Below the pieces are notes generated by a model that was given only the letters and a program-made list of their open reading frames with translations, made no database searches and was not told the origin of the DNA. Made by a program: the position numbers and the translations under genes. Shown one piece after another: positions 1 through 6,631 of a DNA stretch of 14,427 bases. Position 1 is the first letter of the stretch. Each line of letters starts with the position of its first letter. This DNA is from an uncultured Clostridia bacterium (lineage in GTDB: Bacteria > Bacillota > Clostridia > UBA1381): contig CAKSJU010000051.1 in NCBI GenBank assembly GCA_934463455.1, positions 1-14,427 of the forward strand, written 5' to 3'.

Positions 1-10
1 CCTTTTAGAA

Positions 11-55
11 CAAAATAAAAAATCAGTACAAACCGAAAAATGGCTTAAATACTGA
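11..55 (-). terminator. Rho-independent terminator of the tRNA-Arg gene
   Basis: Reading the minus strand, TCAGTA (55-50) pairs perfectly with TACTGA (28-23). Inside it a second stem, AAGCC with GGTTT (one G-U pair), closes an ATTTTTC loop. The hairpin is followed at once by TTTTTTATTTTG. It begins 8 nt past the tRNA 3' end, which suits transcription termination of a single-gene tRNA unit. Confidence 0.8.
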
Positions 56-62
56 CTTTTTT

Positions 63-139
63 TGGTATGCCTGATGCGATTCGAACGCACGACCTTCAGA
101 GTCGGAGTCTGACACTCTATCCAGCTGAGCTACAGGCAC
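63..139 (-). tRNA. tRNA-Arg with anticodon CCG, CCA end encoded
   Basis: The minus strand folds into a 77-nt cloverleaf. The acceptor stem is GTGCCTG with CAGGCAT (a G-U pair at the end). The D arm starts GCTC. The anticodon stem TCAGA/TCTGA encloses the seven-base loop CTCCGAC, so the anticodon is CCG (103-105) and reads the arginine codon CGG. The T arm carries TTCGAAT. Discriminator A and the CCA end (63-65) are encoded in the DNA. The gene has its own sigma-A promoter and its own terminator, so it appears to be expressed alone. CGG is a rare arginine codon in many low-GC bacteria, so this is probably a minor isoacceptor; that last point is inference. Confidence 0.95.
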
Positions 140-158
140 ATATATCCCAAACATATCT

Positions 159-187
159 ATTATACTATACTTTTTTAAATTTTTCAA
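159..187 (-). promoter_or_regulatory. sigma-A promoter of tRNA-Arg
   Basis: On the minus strand there is TTGAAA (187-182), a 17-nt spacer, and TATAAT (164-159), a near-consensus promoter. The predicted start is near 151, about 12 nt before the mature tRNA 5' end. The -35 box overlaps the stop codon of the upstream dehydrogenase gene (184-186). Confidence 0.85.
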
Positions 188-933
188 GTATTATTTTTAC
201 GTTTTTGGATATGAAATGCAATTTTTAATGCAGTTTTATGAGATACAAGCCGAAGTGCAAACACTCCGAGTTTCATTTTAAAAGCAGGTACAATAATCAG
301 TTTATTTTTAAACATATTATCTATCGCGTATTTTGCCGCATATTCGCTTGATATTCCCGGCATAGCAAATCTAACCCCGGCACGGTCATTGAAATTCGTA
401 TTCACCGGTCCCGGGCAGAACACGGATATACGGACATTATTTTTCTTTCTTCTGTTCTCTTCATATATTGCCTTTGTGAGCTGAAGAACATAATTTTTCG
501 ACGCATAATACGAAGAAAGCAATGGGCCTGCCATAAATCCCGCAGAAGATGCAACATTCAAAATATATCCGCTTCCTCTTTTTGCAAAATCCATATAGAA
601 GCATTTTGTCAAAATATGAAGAGCGGTTATATTTGTATCAATAAGTTCAAGCTCCGTTTTAAGCTCTGTTTCATCAAACGCTCCGAAAATCCCGAAGCCC
701 GCATTATTTATCAATATATCAATATTTTCTTCTTTCAGTTCATGGTAAAGCTTAAAAACTTCTTCACGCTCGGCAAGATTGCATTCGTATATCCTGCAAT
801 TTATTGCCTTTTTTAATTCATTCAAACGTTCCTTGTTTCTGCCTACCGCATAAACCTCTATATTTTTTTTCGACAAATACTTTGCCATATCTCTGCCTAT
901 TCCGCTGCTTGCACCCGTAATCAATGCTTTCAT
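184..933 (-). CDS. short-chain dehydrogenase/reductase (SDR family, classical type)
   Basis: The 249-aa product is a classical SDR, a cytoplasmic NAD(P)(H)-dependent oxidoreductase. What can be seen: the Rossmann glycine motif TGASSGIG at residues 6-13; Arg32 just after the second beta strand, which often favours NADPH; NNAG at 76-79; Asn101; Ser129; the YYASK motif giving Tyr142 and Lys146 of the catalytic tetrad; and a CPGPV loop near 174. The length is normal for the family. There is no signal peptide. The ATG at 933 has GGAG six nt upstream. It lies 94 bp after the nadD-yqeK fusion gene, with two hairpins between, so it could be a separate unit; I see no clear promoter. The substrate cannot be told from sequence. 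SDRs of this kind are often annotated simply as SDR family oxidoreductase or as YqjQ/DltE-like. Confidence 0.9.
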   Translation of the reverse strand: MKALITGASSGIGRDMAKYLSKKNIEVYAVGRNKERLNELKKAINCRIYECNLAEREEVFKLYHELKEENIDILINNAGFGIFGAFDETELKTELELIDTNITALHILTKCFYMDFAKRGSGYILNVASSAGFMAGPLLSSYYASKNYVLQLTKAIYEENRRKKNNVRISVFCPGPVNTNFNDRAGVRFAMPGISSEYAAKYAIDNMFKNKLIIVPAFKMKLGVFALRLVSHKTALKIAFHIQKRKNNT

Positions 934-973
934 GATAATCTCCGTTCCGCCGTCCTAAAGTCGGCATGAAATT

Positions 974-1026
974 TCTCTTATCTGCAAGGCAAAAGCAATA
1001 AGAGATTAATATGCACTGCGCATATT
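974..1026 (-). other. two adjacent hairpins between nadD-yqeK and the SDR gene
   Basis: Just past the nadD-yqeK stop, the minus strand holds AATATGC-GCAGT-GCATATT (1026-1008, seven pairs). It is followed by TCTCTTAT...ATAAGAGA (1005-974, eight pairs), with an inner TGC/GCA pairing set off by one bulged base. Only AATTTC follows the second stem, so neither is a convincing intrinsic terminator. They may protect the 3' end, act as a weak terminator, or be leader structure for the SDR gene. Confidence 0.45.
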
Positions 1027-1027
1027 C

Positions 1028-2170
1028 CTAAAGCTTCTTTAACTCTTCTATAATTTTATACGCATTCGGATGCACCGGTTTGCCCTTTTTTTCATTAAAC
1101 TCTACGGTAGCCTCCGCACATGCCAAAACTGCCTCGTCAAGATTTTCAAACGCTTTTTTGCGCAGCTTATCAACTTCCGGATAGCTTCTTGACGGCTCAA
1201 CCATATCGGCGACGTATATAATTTTTTCGAGCATACTCATTCCCGGTCTGCCCAAGGTATGCCATCTGATTGCCGAACAAACTTCCTCGTCCTCTATTCC
1301 AAATTCGATTTTCACCAATTCCGCGCCAAGCTTTGCATGTATAAGCCATGGCTGTTTTTCTTCAAATTCATCGAGCACAACCTCCAAATCGCAGCATTTT
1401 ATGCGCATTTGTTCATCGGTCAGATTTTTCGCACAATCATGCAAAAGTCCCGCTACATAGGCTTTTTTTGCATCCGCTCCGTAAATTCCCGCCATAGTCA
1501 CGGCGGTAGACGCCACACCTATGCTATGCTCATATCTTTTCGGATTAAGCATGTTTTTCAGCCTGTCTTCCATGTTTCCTTTACGCGGCACATAAAGCAA
1601 ATTTCTTTTTATATATTGCCAAACCTCCGAATTTAAATACTCAGACATATCTCTGCCGTCTGCAATTTCCCTGCGAATATCCGAAGAAGAAACTTCTGCT
1701 TCTTTCGCATGGAGAAAAAACACCCTCGAATTATATTCGGAATTAAAATCCTCTATTTCTTTTTCGGTCGGTTTGCCATTTCTCGGATATACCAATATCG
1801 CACATCTTTTTAAAATTTCCAGCGGCTCATGCCATGAAAATATCGCTTCAAAAGAATCGCCGCCTATTATAAAATAAAATTCATCCTCCGGATATTCCTC
1901 ACGCAAAAACCTAAGCGTATCGGAAGTATACGAATAACCCGTTTTCTCAATTTCATAACTGCTTGCAAAAAAATCGCTGTTATCCGCAATTGCAAGCTTT
2001 ATCATATGATGACGAAGCAGCGAAGGTGTATTTGTTCTTTTGTGCGGCGGATTGCCGCCTGTCATAAACATTATCTTGTCAAGATTATATTCCTTCATAG
2101 CACATTCCGCCATATTGATATGCGCATTGTGCGGCGGGTCAAATGTTCCGCCCATTAATCCTATTTTCAT
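1028..2170 (-). CDS. nadD: fused nicotinate-nucleotide adenylyltransferase (NadD) and HD-domain Ap4A hydrolase (YqeK)
   Basis: The 380-aa product joins two enzymes that are usually separate. Residues 1-195 are NadD, which transfers AMP from ATP to nicotinate mononucleotide in NAD synthesis: GGTFDPPH at 7-14 and His17, PPHK at 41-44, SYTSDTL at 80-86, GGDS at 103-106, and SSSDIR at 161-166. Residues 200-380 are YqeK, an HD-fold hydrolase that cuts diadenosine tetraphosphate into two ADP: His215, the HD pair 244-245, His278, His304 and Asp322 look like the metal-binding set. Both halves have full family length. Met200 (codon 1571-1573) marks the join and has AAAGGA only three nt upstream, too close for a good internal start. 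In Bacillus nadD and yqeK are adjacent genes, so the fusion fits known synteny. It follows yhbY by 17 bp, with only a weak ribosome site. Confidence 0.93.
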   Translation of the reverse strand: MKIGLMGGTFDPPHNAHINMAECAMKEYNLDKIMFMTGGNPPHKRTNTPSLLRHHMIKLAIADNSDFFASSYEIEKTGYSYTSDTLRFLREEYPEDEFYFIIGGDSFEAIFSWHEPLEILKRCAILVYPRNGKPTEKEIEDFNSEYNSRVFFLHAKEAEVSSSDIRREIADGRDMSEYLNSEVWQYIKRNLLYVPRKGNMEDRLKNMLNPKRYEHSIGVASTAVTMAGIYGADAKKAYVAGLLHDCAKNLTDEQMRIKCCDLEVVLDEFEEKQPWLIHAKLGAELVKIEFGIEDEEVCSAIRWHTLGRPGMSMLEKIIYVADMVEPSRSYPEVDKLRKKAFENLDEAVLACAEATVEFNEKKGKPVHPNAYKIIEELKKL

Positions 2171-2187
2171 TGCCTTTGCACCACTTT

Positions 2188-2499
2188 CTATCTCGGCAAT
2201 TCTATTACTCTGTTTTTCTCTTTTTTTGCTTTTTTATACAGAACGAATTTAGAGCCTATAGCCTGCACCGGCTCCGCTCCGAGCTTTTCCGCCGTATCAT
2301 TGCAAGCCGATTTAATCTCAAGCATAGCTGTCTCAAGCACATGTACCTTAATAAGTTCACGTGCTTCAAGCGCATTTGACAGCTGTTTGAGTATTTCATC
2401 CGTTATTCCGCCTTTTCCGATTTGAAAAATAGGCTCCAATCCGTTCGCTTCCTTGCGCAGAAACGCCCTCTGCTTACTTGTTATCATATTAATTCCCAT
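2188..2499 (-). CDS. yhbY: YhbY/YqeI-family CRM-domain RNA-binding protein
   Basis: The 103-aa product is a single CRM (YhbY) domain, a small RNA-binding protein that associates with pre-50S ribosomal particles in studied bacteria. It has the typical opening ITSKQRAFLRKEA, GKGG at 28-31 (the GxxG RNA-contact loop), and the GSKFVLYKK strand near the end. I start it at the ATG at 2499 because AGGTGG (2512-2507) sits seven nt upstream. The reading frame extends seven codons further to a TTG at 2520, but that start would place the Shine-Dalgarno inside the gene. A later ATG at 2487 is also possible. It leads the yhbY-nadD-yqeK group, the usual Firmicutes order, and has an unusual structured leader. 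Confidence 0.92.
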   Translation of the reverse strand: MGINMITSKQRAFLRKEANGLEPIFQIGKGGITDEILKQLSNALEARELIKVHVLETAMLEIKSACNDTAEKLGAEPVQAIGSKFVLYKKAKKEKNRVIELPR

Positions 2500-2506
2500 A
2501 GCCTTT

Positions 2507-2512
2507 CCACCT
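2507..2512 (-). promoter_or_regulatory. Shine-Dalgarno that fixes the yhbY start
   Basis: AGGTGG on the minus strand lies seven nt before the ATG at 2499. Bases 2523-2510 (TTATTGTTTGTAGG) are complementary, apart from an inserted TTT-like bulge, to CCTACAATAA (2552-2543) in the leader hairpin upstream. Confidence 0.65.
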
Positions 2513-2521
2513 ACAAACAAT

Positions 2522-2575
2522 AAATTAAAAATATCCGCACGCTTATTGTAGGCAGATAAGGTGTATACCGGATAT
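2522..2575 (-). terminator. hairpin with U-rich tail in the yhbY leader (terminator or attenuator)
   Basis: Reading the minus strand, ATATCCG (2575..) pairs with CGGATAT (2537-2531). Inside are CAC/GTG and CTTAT (2560-2556) with ATAAG (2546-2542), closing a loop that contains CCTACA. TTTTTAATTT follows directly. This could end transcripts coming from the clc gene, or act as an attenuator for yhbY. A possible promoter, TTGTCC-16-GATAAT, lies just upstream, so part of the stem could belong to the yhbY transcript. Confidence 0.5.
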
Positions 2576-2615
2576 TATCCCCATGCGCGCCGCACGGACA
2601 ATTAAATCAATTAAT

Positions 2616-2638
2616 GTGACTTTTCATGTTAAAGCCAC
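2616..2638 (-). other. small hairpin immediately after the clc stop codon
   Basis: Two nt past the clc TAA, GTGGCTTT pairs with AAAGTCAC on the minus strand (eight pairs, one G-U). Read on the plus strand the same position is an A-C mismatch, so the fold favours minus-strand RNA. The tail is ATTAATTGATTT, not a clean U run, so it is at best a weak terminator or 3'-end structure. Confidence 0.4.
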
Positions 2639-2640
2639 TT

Positions 2641-3897
2641 TTATTTTGCGTAAATATCAATATATTCCGCTTTTAATTTTGAATATACAATCTTCTGTCC
2701 GGAATAAAGTCCGTAATATCCGGACAACAAATAACTCACGGCACAGGCTATTGCAAAAAGTAAAATTCCTTTTGCTCCGAACAGCTCAAGAGCAAGAAAT
2801 ATCGATGCCGCAGGGCAATTTACCACACCGCAGAAAAGAGCCGTCAAGCCTATTGCTGCCGAAAAACCTGCGTCCAATCCGATAAGCGGACCTATGACAC
2901 AGCCGAAAACCGAGCCTATAAAAAATGTAGGAACAATTTCTCCGCCTTTAAAACCAACTTCTATTGTAATTGCCGTGAACAACATTTTTAAAAGAAACGC
3001 TTCGGGCTTTGCATGACCTGCCACAGCGTCCGAAACTATATTCATACCGGCTCCGTTATAGTCGCGGCAGCCGCTTAAAAATGTCAAGCCTATAATAAGT
3101 ATTCCACCCAACACAATTCTTATATACGGACTTTTTACATATTTTCCCGCGAATTGACCTGTCGTGTGCATTACCACGCAAAACAAAATGCTGAGTATTG
3201 CACAAGCCGCGGCAAGCAAAGCCACCTCCGCACAGCTTCCGAGATGTACCTGCGGTACAGTCACCGAAAAAGCAAGTGGCGTCGCACCGAACATAAGAGA
3301 AATTTTATATCCGATAAGCGCGGCGCAAAGGCTCGGTACAAGCGCAGAATAGTATATCACTCCGACACTGATAACTTCCATGGCAAAAAATGTTGCCGTA
3401 AGCGGAGTCAAAAATAAAGCCGAAAATACCGCTGCCATTCCGCACATCAGCACAAGCGGAAATTCTTTTTCATTTACTTTAAAAACTTTTCCTATTACCG
3501 AAGCTATACTTCCGCCAAGCTGCAATGCGGCACCCTCTCGTCCCGCAGAACCTCCGCAAAGATGAGTGATTGCGGTACCAACAAATATAGCCGGTGCCAA
3601 AAGCGGAGGAACACCCTTTTCTTTTTTTCTTACCGCCGTCAGTATGTCGTTTGTGCCTATTCCCTCTTCCAAGCCGAAAAGCTTATAAATAAACACAATC
3701 AAAAGTCCCGCAGCGGGCAAAAGATATAAAAGCCACGGATTTTCTCCTCTTAGCTCGGTAGCTTTATCGACGCTTAAATGAAACAAAGCACCGATAACTC
3801 CTCCTGCCGCTCCCGTAACTGCCGAAATAATTACCCACCTGAGGAAAGACGCAAGATAACCGGCAGAATGTTTTGCAATCCTTTTAAAACTATCCAA
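2641..3897 (-). CDS. CLC-family anion/proton antiporter, resembling the fluoride-type CLC-F branch
   Basis: The 418-aa product is a polytopic inner-membrane CLC protein with about ten or more hydrophobic helices and no C-terminal CBS domains. GREGA at 119-123 gives the gating glutamate Glu121. Three features differ from chloride CLCs such as E. coli ClcA: GREGA in place of GREGP, GTND (81-84) where GSGIP is expected, and GFKGGEIVP (315-323) where GGIFAP is expected. As I recall, these match the CLC-F subfamily that expels fluoride in exchange for protons. The residue after Glu174 is Val, where ClcA has its internal proton-transfer Glu203. The start is TTG at 3897: an in-frame TGA directly precedes it, AAGGAG lies nine nt upstream, and no ATG occurs until about residue 151. 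It follows the hydrolase gene by 13 bp and is probably co-transcribed. I see no fluoride riboswitch. CLC family certain; fluoride specificity likely but unproven. Confidence 0.88.
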   Translation of the reverse strand: MDSFKRIAKHSAGYLASFLRWVIISAVTGAAGGVIGALFHLSVDKATELRGENPWLLYLLPAAGLLIVFIYKLFGLEEGIGTNDILTAVRKKEKGVPPLLAPAIFVGTAITHLCGGSAGREGAALQLGGSIASVIGKVFKVNEKEFPLVLMCGMAAVFSALFLTPLTATFFAMEVISVGVIYYSALVPSLCAALIGYKISLMFGATPLAFSVTVPQVHLGSCAEVALLAAACAILSILFCVVMHTTGQFAGKYVKSPYIRIVLGGILIIGLTFLSGCRDYNGAGMNIVSDAVAGHAKPEAFLLKMLFTAITIEVGFKGGEIVPTFFIGSVFGCVIGPLIGLDAGFSAAIGLTALFCGVVNCPAASIFLALELFGAKGILLFAIACAVSYLLSGYYGLYSGQKIVYSKLKAEYIDIYAK

Positions 3898-3906
3898 TCA
3901 AAAACG

Positions 3907-3912
3907 CTCCTT
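3907..3912 (-). promoter_or_regulatory. Shine-Dalgarno supporting the TTG start of the clc gene
   Basis: AAGGAG (minus strand) sits nine nt before the TTG at 3897 and overlaps the stop codon of the upstream hydrolase gene, which suggests translational coupling. Confidence 0.7.
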
Positions 3913-4711
3913 ATTTATTTTCGGACAGATTTTTTAAATCGGTGCCGATAAAAGGTACTTCTTTAAAATCCTTAGGATTATGACGAATAATAAAGTCTAT
4001 GTAAGACATTACCATTTTCGCGGTAAGCATATATCCCATCGGATTCATATGCCCGCCGAGCATAAATGCGTCATAAAACTCTTTATCGTATTCCGGCGCA
4101 TACTTGCGAAAATCAAGCACATATGTATTCGAAAAGGTTTCTGCAAGCTTATATATCAGCGCTGCATGCAGTTCCTCCGCTTCAGTCCGCTCCTTATCCT
4201 TTCTCCCGTCATGAGGAATTGTCATAAGGAAAAACTTTGCACGCGGCTGAATTTTTTTATAGCGTTGAATAATCTGCGCATAATACCCCACGAATGTTTT
4301 TTTGTTATTTTTATAATCCTCCAAATCAATATCGGAAAGGTCACCGAGGTTTGAGCCGTTTTTCGAAATATCGTTGACGCCCAAAGCAATAACATATGCC
4401 TGACACGCTTTCGCGCTGTCCCACATTCTGTTGTTATCCGCAAAGCCCTCACAATATTCCTCCGCTGTCATTCCGCCGCGCGAAAAATTATACGCTTTTG
4501 ATCCGATAGCACGTGCTATATACTGTCCCCATGAATAATCAAACATATCATGGTAGTTTCTGTTTTCATTTTCGTCAAAGGATTCAAATTCTCCCGAGGA
4601 TAAGCTGTCTCCCACAAATCCAATCGTTCTGAATATGCCGCAGAAGCCTCCGTCCTCCTTTAAAGTTTCCAAAGGTACCGCATCCTCAGACATAATTTTT
4701 TTCCAATCCAT
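3911..4711 (-). CDS. SGNH/GDSL-family hydrolase
   Basis: The 266-aa product has no signal peptide and is probably a cytoplasmic esterase or acylhydrolase of the SGNH fold. Block I is FVGDSLSSGE with catalytic Ser36. The block II glycine lies in SRGG (77-80). Block III is GVND with Asn113. The block V histidine is His221 in LGGHMNPMGY. The usual Asp three residues before that His is Leu218, so the classical DxxH dyad is not complete; Asp214 is the nearest acid. The frame is open to 4768, but that upstream ATG lies inside the glmS terminator stem. The ATG at 4711 has AAAGGA nine nt upstream, so I use it. It precedes the clc gene by 13 bp. The substrate is unknown. No promoter is visible between the glmS terminator and this gene. 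Confidence 0.88.
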   Translation of the reverse strand: MDWKKIMSEDAVPLETLKEDGGFCGIFRTIGFVGDSLSSGEFESFDENENRNYHDMFDYSWGQYIARAIGSKAYNFSRGGMTAEEYCEGFADNNRMWDSAKACQAYVIALGVNDISKNGSNLGDLSDIDLEDYKNNKKTFVGYYAQIIQRYKKIQPRAKFFLMTIPHDGRKDKERTEAEELHAALIYKLAETFSNTYVLDFRKYAPEYDKEFYDAFMLGGHMNPMGYMLTAKMVMSYIDFIIRHNPKDFKEVPFIGTDLKNLSENK

Positions 4712-4720
4712 ACCAATCAT

Positions 4721-4726
4721 TCCTTT
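4721..4726 (-). promoter_or_regulatory. Shine-Dalgarno that fixes the GDSL hydrolase start
   Basis: AAAGGA on the minus strand is nine nt before the ATG at 4711. The two upstream in-frame ATGs at 4729 and 4768 have no such site: the first follows CCCCCTATATTT and the second is in a terminator stem. Confidence 0.7.
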
Positions 4727-4736
4727 CATAAATATA

Positions 4737-4781
4737 GGGGGTGTAAAAAACCGGCTTTCAGCCCGCATTTTTTACATCCCC
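4737..4781 (-). terminator. strong intrinsic terminator after glmS, symmetric enough to work in both directions
   Basis: Eleven nt past the glmS stop, the minus strand reads GGGG-A-TGTAAAAAA, then GGCT-GAA-AGCC, then TTTTTTACA-C-CCCC. The GGCT/AGCC core followed by G and six T is a standard terminator. The flanking A and T runs and the G/C ends extend the pairing to 4737 and 4781, with a few mismatches near the core. Confidence 0.85.
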
Positions 4782-4792
4782 GAATATCGGTT

Positions 4793-6619
4793 TTACTCAA
4801 CCGTTACCGACTTTGCCAAATTTCTCGGCTTATCTATATCGCAGCCTTTAAGACTTGCAACATAATATCCGAACAGCTGCAGCGGAATTACCGTAAGCGA
4901 AGGCAACAGTATCGGATGCGTTGACGGTATTCTGACAACATAGTCGCATACGTCTTCGGCATGTTCATGCTTATCCGTAGTAACCGCCATTACCACCGCA
5001 CCTCTTGCCTTTACCTCTTTTACGTTACTTATTGTTTTATCGTAAAGTTCATCGCCGGTTGCCAGTGCAACAACAAGCGTACCATCCTCAATCAAGGATA
5101 TTGTACCGTGCTTAAGCTCTCCCGCAGCGTAAGCCTCCGAATGAATATATGATATTTCCTTAAGCTTCAGCGAGCCTTCGAGAGCAACCGCATAGTCAAG
5201 ATTTCTTCCTATAAAGAATATACTCTTTGAAGAGAAGAACTTCGAAGCAAGGAATTGAACATTATCTTTATTTTTAAGAATTTCACCGACCATGTCCGGA
5301 AGCTTTTCTATACCGTCAATTATTTCGGCATATTCTTTTTCCGATACGGTTCCTCTTTTTTCCGCCAAATACAAAGCTATCATATAAATAACCGAAAGCT
5401 GTGTACTGTACGCTTTAGTGGTCGCAACCGCGATTTCCGGTCCCGCCCAGGTATATATAACATCGTCCGAAGCGTTCGCAATAGCACTGCCGACAACATT
5501 TACTATAGACAAAATTCTTGATCCTTTTCCTTTTGCTTCCTTAAGTGCCGCCAAAGTATCCGCCGTTTCTCCCGACTGACTTATTACAATAGTGAGAGTA
5601 TGTTCGTCCACAATCGGGTCATGATATCTAAATTCGGAAGCGACTTCTGTTTCAACAGGAATACGGCAAAGCTTTTCGATAACGTATTTTCCCACCATAC
5701 CTACATGATAAGCACTTCCGCAGGCAACAATATAAACCTTGTTAAGATTTTTCATTTCCTCTTCGGAAAGAGAAAATTTATCGAGAATTATTTTTCCGTC
5801 TCTTATTCTCGGGCTTATGGTATCGCGCAAAGCTTTTGGCTGTTCCTCAATTTCTTTCATCATGAAATGCTCATAACCGCCTTTTTCTGCTGCGGACACG
5901 TCCCAATCAACGGTAAACACCTCTTTTTCAACCACTTCTTTATCTGTATTATACACAGTTACGCCGTCTTTTTTCAGCACGACAATTTCATCATCCTCAA
6001 GATAATGAATTTTTCTCGTATGCTTAAGTATTGCAGTAACATCCGATGCAATAAAGTTTTCACCCTCGCCGAGTCCCACAATCATCGGGCTTGCTTTTCT
6101 GACAGCAATAAATTCATCCGGATTGTCGGTTGAAAGAACACCCAGTGCATAAGAGCCTTCTATTCTCTCTATTATTTTTATCATTGTATCGATAACATCG
6201 CCGGTATAATAATATTCAAACATTTGAGCAATTACTTCCGTATCGGTATCCGAAACAAATTCTATTCCTTTTGCCTGAAGCTTCTTTTTAAGATAAAGAT
6301 AATTTTCTATAATTCCGTTATGAACAACGGCAAATCTTCCCGAAGCAGAAAGATGCGGATGAGCATTAACGTCCGACGGCTCACCGTGGGTAGCCCATCT
6401 TGTATGACCTATGCCTACGGCTCCGTCAACAGAATTACCTCCGTCTATCATATCCGACAAAACCTTAAGTCTGCCCTTTGCTTTATGAATTTCAATATCT
6501 CCGTTATTTATAACGGCTATTCCCGCAGAATCGTATCCGCGATACTCCAGCTTACTGAGTCCTTCAAGTAAAATCGGAGCCGCTTTTTTGCTCCCCACAT
6601 ATCCAACTATTCCACACAT
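4793..6619 (-). CDS. glmS: glutamine--fructose-6-phosphate aminotransferase (isomerizing)
   Basis: The 608-aa product makes glucosamine-6-phosphate from fructose-6-phosphate and glutamine, the entry step to UDP-GlcNAc, peptidoglycan and other amino-sugar polymers. The N-terminal glutaminase begins MCGIVGYVG, where Cys2 becomes the nucleophile after Met removal, and has GHTRWATHG and VHNGIIEN. Two SIS sugar-binding domains follow, with SQSGETADT and TTKAYSTQ in the first, and EGSLKLKEISY and GELKHG in the second. The C-terminal tail KPRNLAKSVTVE places the catalytic Lys at 603. The length matches the family. GGAGG lies seven nt before the ATG. It has its own promoter and terminator, so it is a single-gene unit. 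The leader is only about 35 nt and cannot hold a glmS ribozyme. Confidence 0.98.
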   Translation of the reverse strand: MCGIVGYVGSKKAAPILLEGLSKLEYRGYDSAGIAVINNGDIEIHKAKGRLKVLSDMIDGGNSVDGAVGIGHTRWATHGEPSDVNAHPHLSASGRFAVVHNGIIENYLYLKKKLQAKGIEFVSDTDTEVIAQMFEYYYTGDVIDTMIKIIERIEGSYALGVLSTDNPDEFIAVRKASPMIVGLGEGENFIASDVTAILKHTRKIHYLEDDEIVVLKKDGVTVYNTDKEVVEKEVFTVDWDVSAAEKGGYEHFMMKEIEEQPKALRDTISPRIRDGKIILDKFSLSEEEMKNLNKVYIVACGSAYHVGMVGKYVIEKLCRIPVETEVASEFRYHDPIVDEHTLTIVISQSGETADTLAALKEAKGKGSRILSIVNVVGSAIANASDDVIYTWAGPEIAVATTKAYSTQLSVIYMIALYLAEKRGTVSEKEYAEIIDGIEKLPDMVGEILKNKDNVQFLASKFFSSKSIFFIGRNLDYAVALEGSLKLKEISYIHSEAYAAGELKHGTISLIEDGTLVVALATGDELYDKTISNVKEVKARGAVVMAVTTDKHEHAEDVCDYVVRIPSTHPILLPSLTVIPLQLFGYYVASLKGCDIDKPRNLAKSVTVE

Positions 6620-6631
6620 AAATTATCCTCC

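Noticed and set aside
1571..1580. Independent yqeK start at Met200
   Set aside because: The AAAGGA is only three nt from the ATG and the frame is continuous from nadD, so a fusion protein is the simpler reading.
2500..2520. TTG start for yhbY seven codons upstream
   Set aside because: It would place the AGGTGG ribosome site inside the coding region and add residues not expected in the family.
2616..2640. Plus-strand terminator at GTGACTTTT...AAAGCCAC with a following TTTT
   Set aside because: There is no plus-strand gene to end, and the plus-strand fold has an A-C mismatch where the minus-strand fold has a G-U pair.
3898..3912. Fluoride riboswitch before the CLC gene
   Set aside because: Only 13 bp separate it from the upstream gene; there is no room, and I see none ahead of the hydrolase gene either.
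1980..4445. DnaA-box-like TTATCCGCA sequences near 1980 and 4433, considered because recF/gyrB suggest the origin
   Set aside because: They are isolated, imperfect and inside coding genes; no cluster or AT-rich unwinding region accompanies them.
4712..4768. Longer hydrolase start at the ATG at 4768
   Set aside because: That ATG is inside the glmS terminator stem and has no Shine-Dalgarno; the ATG at 4711 has AAAGGA nine nt upstream.
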